A DNA stretch of 64,000 bases, from positions 1 through 64,000 of the forward strand of contig DASUWU010000166.1 in assembly GCA_036378315.1 (NCBI GenBank), in the 5' to 3' direction. The position numbers were made by a program, and so were the translations under genes. The notes beneath the pieces were generated by a model. It was not told the DNA's origin. It saw only the letters and a list, made by a program, of their open reading frames with translations, and ran no database searches. This DNA comes from CALAED01 sp036378315 (lineage in GTDB: Bacteria; Actinomycetota; Actinomycetes; Streptosporangiales; Streptosporangiaceae). This document shows, piece by piece, positions 47,697-55,296 of the stretch. Each line of letters starts with the position of its first letter. The first letter of the stretch is position 1.

Positions 47697-49996
47697 GCAT
47701 GAACGCGACATTGGAGACCACCGGCGGGCGGCCGACGCTGCGGTTCGAGCGCCGGCTCAGGCACCCGGTGGAAAAGGTCTGGCGGGCGCTGACCGATCCG
47801 GCGGAGCTCGAGCACTGGTTCCCGCAGCGGGTCGAGGGCGTCACGGCCGCGCCCGGCGGGCCCTTCGTCCCCGGCGGCAAGCTCCGCTTCCCCTTCCGCG
47901 AACGCAAGCTCATCGACGGCGAGCCCGTTCCCGACTTCGAGGGCGAGGTCATCGAAGTCGACCCGCCGCGCCTGCTCGCCTACACCTGGGGCGAGGACGT
48001 CCTGCGTTTCGAGCTCACCCCGGACGGCGACGGCGGCTGCCTGCTGGTGTTCACCGACACGATCGCCGGCGTCGGCAAGGCGGCAAGGGACGGGGCGGGC
48101 TGGCACACCTGCCTGGACGGCCTCGAGGCGGCTCTCGACGGCGCCGCGCCGCCCGATGGAGAGCACTGGACCGGCCTGTACGAGGGCTACGTCGCGGCCT
48201 TCGGCCCCGCTGCGTCCACGGCGCCGCTCCCCGGCGGCGGCTGACGCGCCGGACGGCGGGCCGGGCGCCGAGCCGGATCCTAAGGACAGCCGGCTCACCG
48301 CCAGGGCGGTTCCGGCCGCCGCGACCGCGAGCAGGACGACGAGGCCGGCGACCAGATAGCGAAGGATCAGGTTCCGGCGCCGTTCGGCGCGGCGCTCGCC
48401 GGCCTGCAGCGCGATCGCGGCCGCCAGGAACTCCCGTTCCAGGACGGTCAGCTCGGCCTCGTGCTCGTCGGCGACCGCCCAGTCCCGCGCCATCACCAGG
48501 CGCGCCCCCCGGTACAGGGCACCCGGATCCCGGTCCAACGACTCCCATATCCGGGCGGCCTCGGTCAGCTGGCGGTGGATCAGCAGGCCGTCGCGGTCCT
48601 CGGTGAGCCAGCGGCGCAGGCGTGGCCAGGCCCGGATGACCGCCTCGTGCGCGACCTCGACGGTGTCGGCGCCGATGACCACCAACCGCGCCCGAGCCAG
48701 CCGCTCGAGCACCGACTCCACCGCATCCGGGTCGGCGCCAAGCCCGGCCAGCTCCGCCCGGCGGGCCCGCCGGCGCGCCTGCTCGGCCTCCGTGCCCAGC
48801 GTCGTCAGGCGCAGGAAGAGCTGCCGCGCGAGCGGCCGTTCGACGGTCGGTTCGAGCCGGCGGTAGAGCCGCTCGGCACTGGCGGCGACTGAGCCGCGGA
48901 TGCCCCCATGCGCACGGTAGTCGGCGAGGGTCAGCACCTGGCTCCGCCGCGCTCGCCACACCGCGAGCAGGGCCTGGCTGATCAGCGGCAACGCGCCGGG
49001 CCCGTGGGCGTCCTCGGCCAGCACCGTGGCCTTCAGCTCCGGCTCGACTGTGACTCCGGCGCGGGCGGCCGATTCGGTGATGGCCCGTTCCAGCTCGGCC
49101 CGCGTCATCGGGCCGACCACCACAGGAGGCTCCCCGTCGAGCGCCGCCGCCAGGCCTGGATGCCACCGGCAGCGGGACACGTAGTCGGCGCGGACCGCGA
49201 GGACGACGTGAACCCTGCGGCATTCGCCCTCCGCCGCCGCGAGCAGCGCGTCGATGAACGTGCCGCGCTCGGCGAGGCCCGCGCAGCGCCTGAACACCTC
49301 CTCGAACTGATCCACGACCACAAGGATCCGCGTGTCGTCGTGCCGCCCCGCCAGGATCTGGCGCAACGCGACCTCCAGCGCACCGGCACCGCCCGTCGTG
49401 AGCTCGGCCTCCAGCGGCTCGGCCTCGGCATCGTCCAGCTCGGCCGCGCGGCGGGCGAGCTCGCGCAGGGGACGGTCCGTCGGGGTCATGACGATGGTCC
49501 GCCACCGGCCAGGCGACCAACTCTCGCCATTGATTCTGGCCAGCAGGCCGGCCCGCAAAAGGGACGACTTGCCGCAGCCAGAATCCCCTGTCACCACGGT
49601 GAACGACCGATTTTTGATCCGGTCGACCAGCTCCTCGGTGAGCTTTTCCCGCCCGAAGAAACGGTCGGCATCGGCCACCCGAAAAGGCGCTGGACCTGGG
49701 TAGGGTTCGGCGTGCCTCGCTCCGGTGCCCGCCACGTGGGCCGCGACCGCGCGCCATCGTTCATTCCATACATCCGGATTTCCGCCGCATGCCGTCACAT
49801 AAGCCAGGGCGACCTCCAGGGAGGGCAGCCTTTCCCCGCCGGCGGCGTCCGCCAGTGTGGTCGGCGAGTAGTGAACGCGGCCGGCCATCGTCCGGTAGCT
49901 TGGGCGGCCGGAACTTTCTCTGAGTTTGCGCAGTTCATAGGCGAATTGCTGGACCGGCCCCGCCTGCGGGTCCACCGGACGCTCCGGCCTCCCCAA
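47591..49996 (-). CDS. HTH-nSTAND (NACHT-like) ATPase, truncated after its membrane helix
   Basis: The chosen start is TTG 49996, which gives the family N-terminus GRPERPVDPQAGPVQQFAYE with GGAGG upstream; GTG 50005 is an alternative. Residues 5-80 are a helix-turn-helix, YELRKLRESSGRPSYRTMA and SPTTLADAAGGERLP. Then the P-loop ATPase: Walker A VTGDSGCGKSS, Walker B ILVVVDQFEEVF and a winged helix with RGSVAASAERLYRRL. A membrane helix (YLVAGLVVLLAVAAAGTAL) lies near 545-565. In family members WD40 repeats follow. Here, from about residue 585, the frame is antisense to the SRPBCC and ArsR genes and looks non-coding, so the sensor part is lost. These proteins act in signalling or defence-like complexes. 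Confidence 0.65.
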   Translation of the reverse strand: MGRPERPVDPQAGPVQQFAYELRKLRESSGRPSYRTMAGRVHYSPTTLADAAGGERLPSLEVALAYVTACGGNPDVWNERWRAVAAHVAGTGARHAEPYPGPAPFRVADADRFFGREKLTEELVDRIKNRSFTVVTGDSGCGKSSLLRAGLLARINGESWSPGRWRTIVMTPTDRPLRELARRAAELDDAEAEPLEAELTTGGAGALEVALRQILAGRHDDTRILVVVDQFEEVFRRCAGLAERGTFIDALLAAAEGECRRVHVVLAVRADYVSRCRWHPGLAAALDGEPPVVVGPMTRAELERAITESAARAGVTVEPELKATVLAEDAHGPGALPLISQALLAVWRARRSQVLTLADYRAHGGIRGSVAASAERLYRRLEPTVERPLARQLFLRLTTLGTEAEQARRRARRAELAGLGADPDAVESVLERLARARLVVIGADTVEVAHEAVIRAWPRLRRWLTEDRDGLLIHRQLTEAARIWESLDRDPGALYRGARLVMARDWAVADEHEAELTVLEREFLAAAIALQAGERRAERRRNLILRYLVAGLVVLLAVAAAGTALAVSRLSLGSGSAPGPPSGASAAAGERRRGRSGAEGRDVALVQAGPVLSIGRRGAVESRLEAVQAGVPARPVPCRLADAGDRVGEHQQAAAVAVRGELETQDVLAPGVGEQARRVDFDDLALEVGNGLAVDELAFAEGEAELAAGDEGPAGRGRDALDPLREPVLELRRIGQRPPDLFHRVPEPALEPQRRPPAGGLQCRVHAHVPPDVLPAVPSGSSGIASRCRSRASSRSAHRRR
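47699..48244 (+). CDS. SRPBCC (AHSA1-like) protein
   Basis: 181 residues from ATG 47699, nine bases after AGGAGG (ATG 47693, too close to the ribosome site, is an alternative). It has the START/AHSA1 pattern: LRFERRLRHPVEKVWRALTD, ELEHWFPQRV, EVIEVDPPRLLAYTWGED and GWHTCLDGLEAAL. Proteins of this family form a hydrophobic-ligand cavity and are nearly always encoded after ArsR regulators in actinobacteria. The ligand is unknown. It converges with, and overlaps, the reading frame of the nSTAND protein on the other strand. Confidence 0.9.
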   Translation: MNATLETTGGRPTLRFERRLRHPVEKVWRALTDPAELEHWFPQRVEGVTAAPGGPFVPGGKLRFPFRERKLIDGEPVPDFEGEVIEVDPPRLLAYTWGEDVLRFELTPDGDGGCLLVFTDTIAGVGKAARDGAGWHTCLDGLEAALDGAAPPDGEHWTGLYEGYVAAFGPAASTAPLPGGG

Positions 49997-50010
49997 CCCA
50001 ACCACCTCCG

Positions 50011-50115
50011 GTTGACCGATGTTGTTGTCCGCCGCCCCCGGGGCGTACCGAACAACCCTGTCACCGTGGAAAATTCTTACATGCCTACTGACGTAGTTAC
50101 CCGGGGGCGGTCAAC
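50011..50115. promoter_or_regulatory. Nested inverted repeats between the nSTAND and regulator genes
   Basis: GTTGACCG (50011-50018) and CGGTCAAC (50108-50115) are inverted copies, as are CCGCCCCCGGG (50032-50042) and CCCGGGGGCGG (50100-50110). The interval separates the divergent nSTAND and ParB/StrR-type genes. StrR-type regulators bind inverted repeats beginning with GTTCGAC, so these are candidate sites for autoregulation, though the distance is large. Confidence 0.3.
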
Positions 50116-50313
50116 TGTCGCCAGTCAATAACCCTCGACACACTTCGCGCACTCGCCACCACACAAAGCCACTGTCGACGGGCAGCCGACGGCTGCGCGC
50201 GGCCAGTCTCGACGCGCACGAAAGCGCAGGCGGAGTGAGCACGGCCGGCATTTCGACGGACTCGGCGCCGTCCACGGGGTATGGATGGCCGTTCAACAGT
50301 CGGAGAAAAAGGC

Positions 50314-51357
50314 ATGACAGCGATGATCGACCCCTGCCCGCCAATCCCGGGCTCGATGGTCGGCCACCAGATCCACGATATTCGCGCCGAAGTCGTCCCG
50401 CTGGACGCGTTGCGCGCGGCGGACTCTCCACGGCTGGCCGGCCAGGACGGCGACCACGTCAGAAGGCTCGCCCAGACGGAGCAGAAGCTGCCGCCGATCA
50501 TGGTTCACCGCCCGTCCATGCGGGTCATCGACGGCATGCACCGGGTGCGCGCCGCCGAGCTGCGCGGCGAGCGCGAGATCGCGGTGACGTTCTTCGACGG
50601 CGACGACGACGCGGCGTTCCTGCTGAGCGTCCAGTCGAACATCGCCCATGGCCTGCCGCTGACGCTGGCCGACCGCACCGCCGCGGCGGCCCGCATCCTG
50701 CGGACCCACCCGGCGTGGTCGGATCGGGCGATCGCGCGGCTGGTCGGCCTGGCGCACGCGACGGTCGGGGCGATCCGGCGCCGGCTGAGTCTGGAGCCGG
50801 CCCAGGCGGGCCGCCGGCTGGGGCGCGACGGGCGGGCCCGCGCGCTCAACACCGCGCAGGCGCGCAGGATCGCCGGTGAGCTGATCGCCAGGGAACCGGG
50901 CGCCTCGCTGCGGAAAATCGCCCAGCAGGCCGGCATCTCCCCGGCGACGGTGCGGGATGTGCGGATGCGACTGTCCCGGGGGGACGACCCGGTGCCGCCC
51001 AAGCAACGCAGGTCGGAACTGGCCGCGCCGGAGCCAGGACCGGCCGGACCGGCCCGACCGAGCGGGCCGCGCGGCCGCGGCGGCCGGCGGTCGCCGGCTC
51101 AGGGCGGCCGGGCCTGGCGGCCGATGGAGATCTGGCAGCGGCTGCGCAAGGACCCGGCGCTGCGGTCGAGCGAAACGGGCCGCGCGCTGTTGCGATGGCT
51201 CGCCGTGCACTCCAGCGATGTCGACGAATGGCGCAGGTACATGGACGACCTGCCACCGCACTGCGCGATCCTCATGGTGGATATGGCCCGCGGGCTGGCC
51301 GACGTTTGGACCGCTTTCGCCGACGATCTGGAGCAGCGCGCCGAGCAGCCTCGCTGA
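50314..51357 (+). CDS. ParB/StrR-like transcriptional regulator of the biosynthetic cluster
   Basis: 347 residues from ATG 50314. The N-terminal ParB-nuclease-like fold (about 20-115) reads VVPLDALRAADSPRLAGQDGDHVRRLAQ, LPPIMVHRPSMRVIDGMHRVRAAELRG and FFDGDDDAAFLLSVQSNIAHGLPL. Two helix-turn-helix segments follow (WSDRAIARLVGLAHATVGAIRRRL and SLRKIAQQAGISPATVRDVRM). This architecture is that of StrR/NovG/Bbr-type pathway-specific activators of antibiotic clusters. After a Pro/Gly linker, the C-terminal domain carries RPMEIWQRLRKDPALR. It is the first gene of the right-end cluster, so it is probably its activator. Confidence 0.85.
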   Translation: MTAMIDPCPPIPGSMVGHQIHDIRAEVVPLDALRAADSPRLAGQDGDHVRRLAQTEQKLPPIMVHRPSMRVIDGMHRVRAAELRGEREIAVTFFDGDDDAAFLLSVQSNIAHGLPLTLADRTAAAARILRTHPAWSDRAIARLVGLAHATVGAIRRRLSLEPAQAGRRLGRDGRARALNTAQARRIAGELIAREPGASLRKIAQQAGISPATVRDVRMRLSRGDDPVPPKQRRSELAAPEPGPAGPARPSGPRGRGGRRSPAQGGRAWRPMEIWQRLRKDPALRSSETGRALLRWLAVHSSDVDEWRRYMDDLPPHCAILMVDMARGLADVWTAFADDLEQRAEQPR

Positions 51358-51559
51358 CCGGGTACGCCAACCGGCTCTTTCCTTCGAGGCTCAACTTTTC
51401 CAAGGTGGAGACTGCGTGCGCAACCGGCCAACTTGACCACTCGCACACCCAAGGATGACCGCGTTCAACGAGATCGAGACAGGAACTCACTTCTGGACCT
51501 AACGGCTCGCCCCCGGCTACCGTAGGCGATTGGATCTTTTGATTTACCGCGGAGCTGAT

Positions 51560-52765
51560 ATGGAAAACAATGAAGCTCGCCCCTTTCCAGTGAACCGATC
51601 GAGTAAGACGCTCAGCATCCTCGACTTTTCCGACGTCAAGCACAAGGCGGCACTGCGGTCGGAGGTCAGGCACCGGGTCGACCAGGACCCCACGTACGCG
51701 ACACGGTTGCCCAGGGAGTTCAGCCTGCAGCTCACCTACGCGTGCAATCTACGGTGCAAGCACTGCTACCAGTGGAACGACCAGGGATTCTTTCACGAAT
51801 ACAGCATGGAGAAGGTGCGGTCGGAGCTCGACATCACGCTGATCGAACGGCTTCTCAAGGAAACCGCCCCGATTCGGTCCAAGGCGTTTCTTTGGGGCGG
51901 CGAGCCGTTGATGTACCGCCAGTTCCCCGAGCTCGTCGAGCTCCTCGTCCAGTATCCGCGCAAGGTGAACATCTGCACCAACGGGCTGCTCATAAAACGG
52001 AACCTCGAGCACATTGTCAGGTTGGGCGACAACGTCAACGTGACGGTCAGCCTGGACGGCCTCGGCGCCGACCACGAGGCGCTGCGCGGTCCGCGGTCGT
52101 TCTCCAGGACCGAAGCCAACCTCAAGGCCCTGCTCGAGCTCAAGCGGTCGGGCGACTTCACCGGCGAGGTCACCTTCAACTGCATGGTCAGCAACGAGAC
52201 CGTCGGCCGGATGTACGAGTTCATGGAGTGGGCGGAGGACATCGGCGTCGGGTCGGTCTTCTTCCAGCTGCCGTGGTTCATCAGCCCCGAGGTCGCCACC
52301 AGCATGGACGAGGTCTACGAGCGCGACTTCGCCTGGCTGCACACCCCGCCGCCGCGCGGCAAGGCGACCTGGCATTCCTACACGTACCGGATCGAGCCGG
52401 ACAACATCCCGGTGCTGCAGGAGTCCATGCGGAGGCTCGCCGAGCGGACCTGGCGGGTGTGGCTGCGCTACCAGCCCGAGGTGACCCCAGAAGACGTCGC
52501 CGACTTCGTGCTGGGCGCCCCGCGGCCTGTCGGCGCGCGGGCGAAGTGCCTGTCGGTGTCCAACCGGCTCGAGGTGCACGCCGACGGCAAGGTCAGCTCG
52601 TGCAAGTTCTTCCCCGAGTTCGTGGTCGGCGACCTGAACGACGGCCAGTCGATCGCCGACGTCTGGCAGAGCGAGCGGTTCCGGCGGGTGCGTTCGACCC
52701 TGCGCGGCACCGGGCTGATGCCGGTCTGCGCGAAGTGCTTCCTGCTGTACGAGAACGGGGTTTGA
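51560..52765 (+). CDS. Radical SAM/SPASM domain enzyme
   Basis: 401 residues from ATG 51560, with GGAG nearby. The radical SAM triad CNLRCKHC has Cys 62, 66 and 69; the GGEPL (SAM amino group) motif, the NICTNGLL strand and VTVSLDGLGADHEALRG follow. The SPASM region with auxiliary cluster cysteines includes Cys 330 (AKCLSVSN), Cys 348 (VSSCKFF) and the C-terminal pair CAKC at 390/393. It generates a 5'-deoxyadenosyl radical and can oxidise, epimerise or rearrange its substrate. A carrier protein starts 4 bases later and no convincing RiPP precursor is seen, so a carrier-bound or sugar substrate is plausible. Confidence 0.9.
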   Translation: MENNEARPFPVNRSSKTLSILDFSDVKHKAALRSEVRHRVDQDPTYATRLPREFSLQLTYACNLRCKHCYQWNDQGFFHEYSMEKVRSELDITLIERLLKETAPIRSKAFLWGGEPLMYRQFPELVELLVQYPRKVNICTNGLLIKRNLEHIVRLGDNVNVTVSLDGLGADHEALRGPRSFSRTEANLKALLELKRSGDFTGEVTFNCMVSNETVGRMYEFMEWAEDIGVGSVFFQLPWFISPEVATSMDEVYERDFAWLHTPPPRGKATWHSYTYRIEPDNIPVLQESMRRLAERTWRVWLRYQPEVTPEDVADFVLGAPRPVGARAKCLSVSNRLEVHADGKVSSCKFFPEFVVGDLNDGQSIADVWQSERFRRVRSTLRGTGLMPVCAKCFLLYENGV

Positions 52766-52769
52766 TCGG

Positions 52770-53042
52770 ATGGACGAGACGGCATCCAGAGTGAAGCTGC
52801 TGCTGGCCAGGTCGCTGGGCGACGAGGCATGGGCCGAGCAGATCGGCGACGACGCGGACATCATCAACGACCTCGGGCTGGATTCGGTCCAGCTGATCGG
52901 TTTCTTCCTGCTGGTCGAGGACGAGTTCGACATCGAGCTCGACTTCGACCGGCTGGAGATCGACGGGCTCTATTCCATCAGAGCCTTCTGCGAGTTCCTG
53001 CGGAGTCACCATTCGGTGTCCGCCGGCTCCGTGGGCGCATGA
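52770..53042 (+). CDS. Acyl/peptidyl carrier protein
   Basis: 90 residues with a classical phosphopantetheine site: NDLGLDSVQLIGFFLLVEDEF with Ser 39. The acidic four-helix pattern and length match a free-standing ACP/PCP. It is charged by a phosphopantetheinyl transferase encoded elsewhere. The stop overlaps the glycosyltransferase start (ATGA), and the start follows the radical SAM stop by 4 bases, so all three are one operon. The nearby free-standing adenylation domain is its likely loading enzyme. The acidic EDEFDIELDFDRL stretch is ACP-like rather than typical PCP. Confidence 0.93.
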   Translation: MDETASRVKLLLARSLGDEAWAEQIGDDADIINDLGLDSVQLIGFFLLVEDEFDIELDFDRLEIDGLYSIRAFCEFLRSHHSVSAGSVGA

Positions 53043-54124
53043 TCGCCATCCTCACCTCGGGCTTCGGGCTCGGCGTGCACGTGCCGGGCCTGTTGCTCGA
53101 CCGGCGGCTCGCCGAGCTCGGCGTACGCAGCCGCGTCGACGTGCTCGAGCGGTACTGGCCGCCGGAGCGGCGGTCGGGCGTCGCCGCGAGCAAGCGGGCC
53201 TACCAGCGGGACTTCCGGATGGCCAGGCTCGGGCAGCGGCTGTTCCGCAGCCTCGACGACGCGTTCGACGACGCGGCGTTGGACGCCCTGACCGCGTCCT
53301 GGCGCGAGGAGGGCGTCGAGCGCTTCGTCGTCTTCAGCGGGTTCTGGCTCCCCGTGGTGGACCGGTACCTGGCCGGGACGGGTGCGGCGGACATCCGGGT
53401 GGACACCTGCCACGTCGACGCGATCCCGTCGCCGTCCTTCGCCCGCCAGGCCGAGTCGATGGCGCGGCATCGGACCGTCTGGCTGGTCGAGAGCGGGAGC
53501 GGCACCATCCCGTGGCAGATCAGGCCGTCCACGGAACCGATCGTGCCCTGGGCGGACAGGGAGGAACGGTTCCTCGCGCACGGCGGCGGCTGGGGCATGG
53601 GCACCTATCTCGAGTACGCCGCGAAGATGGCCGCCAAGGACATGCCGCTGGACGTCGTCGTCCGCAGTCCGGATGACATCACGGCGCTGCGCGAGACGGC
53701 CGGGCTCGACGCGCGGTCGAGGTTCTTCATGATGGACCCCGAGTGGAGCCCGTGGCAGGACACCGGCTTCCCGCCGTTCGGGGAGGTGGTCGACGGCGCT
53801 CCGCCCGCCTACCGCCGGTGGGAGCCGCATCACGAGGCGCTGCTGCTGACGCGCAAGGCGGTCGGGGTCGTCTCCAAGCCGGGCGGCGGAACGCTGGTCG
53901 ACGCGTTCGGGTCCGCCACTCCGCTCGTCTTCGTCGACTCCTTCGGCGAGCACGAACAGCACAACGCCCGGGTGTGGGAAGACCTCGGGTTCGGGATCTC
54001 CTTCACCGCCTGGGAGGACAGCGGGTTCTCCATCGGGCTGCTGGAGGACATGCACCGCCGCATCCTCGGCCACCAGTCGGTGCCCGCCGACTACGCCGCC
54101 GAGCTGGCCGCGCTCGTGCGATGA
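53039..54124 (+). CDS. GT-B fold glycosyltransferase-like protein
   Basis: 361 residues from ATG 53039. The N-terminal half starts ILTSGFGLGVHVPGLLLDRRLAELG, as in UGT/MurG-like enzymes. The C-terminal donor-binding half has the characteristic KAVGVVSKPGGGTLVDAFGSATPLVF, FGEHEQHNARVWEDLGFG: the SKPGGGT loop and E-H-E-x-N for nucleotide phosphates. It should transfer a sugar from the UDP- or dTDP-donor made by the next genes onto the aglycone or carrier-bound intermediate. It is cytoplasmic, of normal length for a small GT1. Confidence 0.75.
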   Translation: MIAILTSGFGLGVHVPGLLLDRRLAELGVRSRVDVLERYWPPERRSGVAASKRAYQRDFRMARLGQRLFRSLDDAFDDAALDALTASWREEGVERFVVFSGFWLPVVDRYLAGTGAADIRVDTCHVDAIPSPSFARQAESMARHRTVWLVESGSGTIPWQIRPSTEPIVPWADREERFLAHGGGWGMGTYLEYAAKMAAKDMPLDVVVRSPDDITALRETAGLDARSRFFMMDPEWSPWQDTGFPPFGEVVDGAPPAYRRWEPHHEALLLTRKAVGVVSKPGGGTLVDAFGSATPLVFVDSFGEHEQHNARVWEDLGFGISFTAWEDSGFSIGLLEDMHRRILGHQSVPADYAAELAALVR

Positions 54125-54167
54125 CGGGCACTCGGGCGATGTCCGGCGTGACTCGCGGGCGGCCGGC

Positions 54168-55235
54168 ATGAAGGGTCTCGTACTCGCCGGCGGGTCCGGG
54201 ACCAGGCTCCGCCCGATCACCTACACCTCGCCCAAGCAGCTGGTGCCCGTCGGCAACCGGCCGATCCTGTTCTACGGCCTCGACGCGCTCGCCGGCGCCG
54301 GCATCGCCGAGGTCGGGATCGTGGTCGGCGACACGGCGCCGGAGATCATGGCCGCGGTCGGGGACGGCGCCGCGTTCGGCCTCGACGTCACCTACATCAG
54401 GCAGGACGAGCCGCGCGGCCTGGCCCACGCGGTGCTCGTCTCCCGGGACTTCCTCGGGGACGAGGACTTCGTCATGTACCTCGGCGACAACTTCGTCGCC
54501 GGCGGGGTGGCGCCCGCCGTCGGCGAGTTCCGGCGGACCGGGCCGGACGCGCAGATCCTGCTGGCGCCGGTGCCGGACCCGGCTGCCTTCGGCGTCGCCG
54601 AGCTCGGCCCCGACGGCCGGGTGGTGGCGCTCGAGGAAAAGCCCGAACACCCGAAGAGCGACCTGGCCGTGGTCGGGGTCTACCTTTTCGGTCCCGCCGT
54701 GCACGAGGCGGTCCGCGCGATCCGGCCGTCCGCGCGCGGGGAGCTGGAGATCACCCATGCGATCCAGTGGCTGATCGACGCGGGCAGGGACGTCCGCTCC
54801 GGGTTCGTGCCCGGCTACTGGAAGGACACCGGGCGGGTCGCCGACGTGCTGGACGTCAACCGGTGCGTCCTCGGCTCCATCGAGCCGCGCGGTCACGGAA
54901 AGGTGGACGAGCGGAGCGAGATCGTCGGGCGGGTCCAGATCTTCGACGGGGCCGAGGTGCGCGGTTCCCGCATCGTCGGCCCGGCGATCATCGGCGCCGG
55001 CAGCGTCGTCACCGGCTCGTACGTCGGTCCCTTCACATCGGTGGCGGAGAACTGCCGCATCGACCGGAGCGAGATCGAGTTCTCCATCGTGCTGCGGAAC
55101 TCCCGCATCAGCGGGGTGGGCCGCATCACCGCCTCCCTCATCGGGCGGGATGTCGTCATCACGCCGGGGGCGGCGGCGCCGGCGGCCCACCGTCTCGTCC
55201 TGGGCGATCACAGCGAGGTGCAGATCTGCCAATAG
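54168..55235 (+). CDS. Glucose-1-phosphate nucleotidyltransferase, long RmlA/StrD type
   Basis: 355 residues. Nucleotidyltransferase motif LAGGSGTRLRPITYTSPKQ, in which Arg and Lys bind phosphates; GDNFVAG with the metal Asp; the VALEEKPEHPKS loop; and HAIQWLIDAG. From about residue 250 a hexapeptide-type left-handed beta-helix (RSEIVGRVQIFDGAEVRG, IGAGSVVTGSYVG) ends in the VQICQ-like tail of the long (StrD/G1P_TT_long) class. It makes dTDP- or UDP-glucose from glucose 1-phosphate. In this cluster UDP-glucose is needed by the next enzyme and no RmlB is encoded, so UDP specificity is possible. ATG 54168 lies 43 bases after the glycosyltransferase stop. Confidence 0.9.
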   Translation: MKGLVLAGGSGTRLRPITYTSPKQLVPVGNRPILFYGLDALAGAGIAEVGIVVGDTAPEIMAAVGDGAAFGLDVTYIRQDEPRGLAHAVLVSRDFLGDEDFVMYLGDNFVAGGVAPAVGEFRRTGPDAQILLAPVPDPAAFGVAELGPDGRVVALEEKPEHPKSDLAVVGVYLFGPAVHEAVRAIRPSARGELEITHAIQWLIDAGRDVRSGFVPGYWKDTGRVADVLDVNRCVLGSIEPRGHGKVDERSEIVGRVQIFDGAEVRGSRIVGPAIIGAGSVVTGSYVGPFTSVAENCRIDRSEIEFSIVLRNSRISGVGRITASLIGRDVVITPGAAAPAAHRLVLGDHSEVQICQ

Positions 55236-55296
55236 GTCCCTCACCAAGCTCCCCTCCGCCGCGTTCGGCGCATATCACCTCTTCTCTGGAGCGAAG

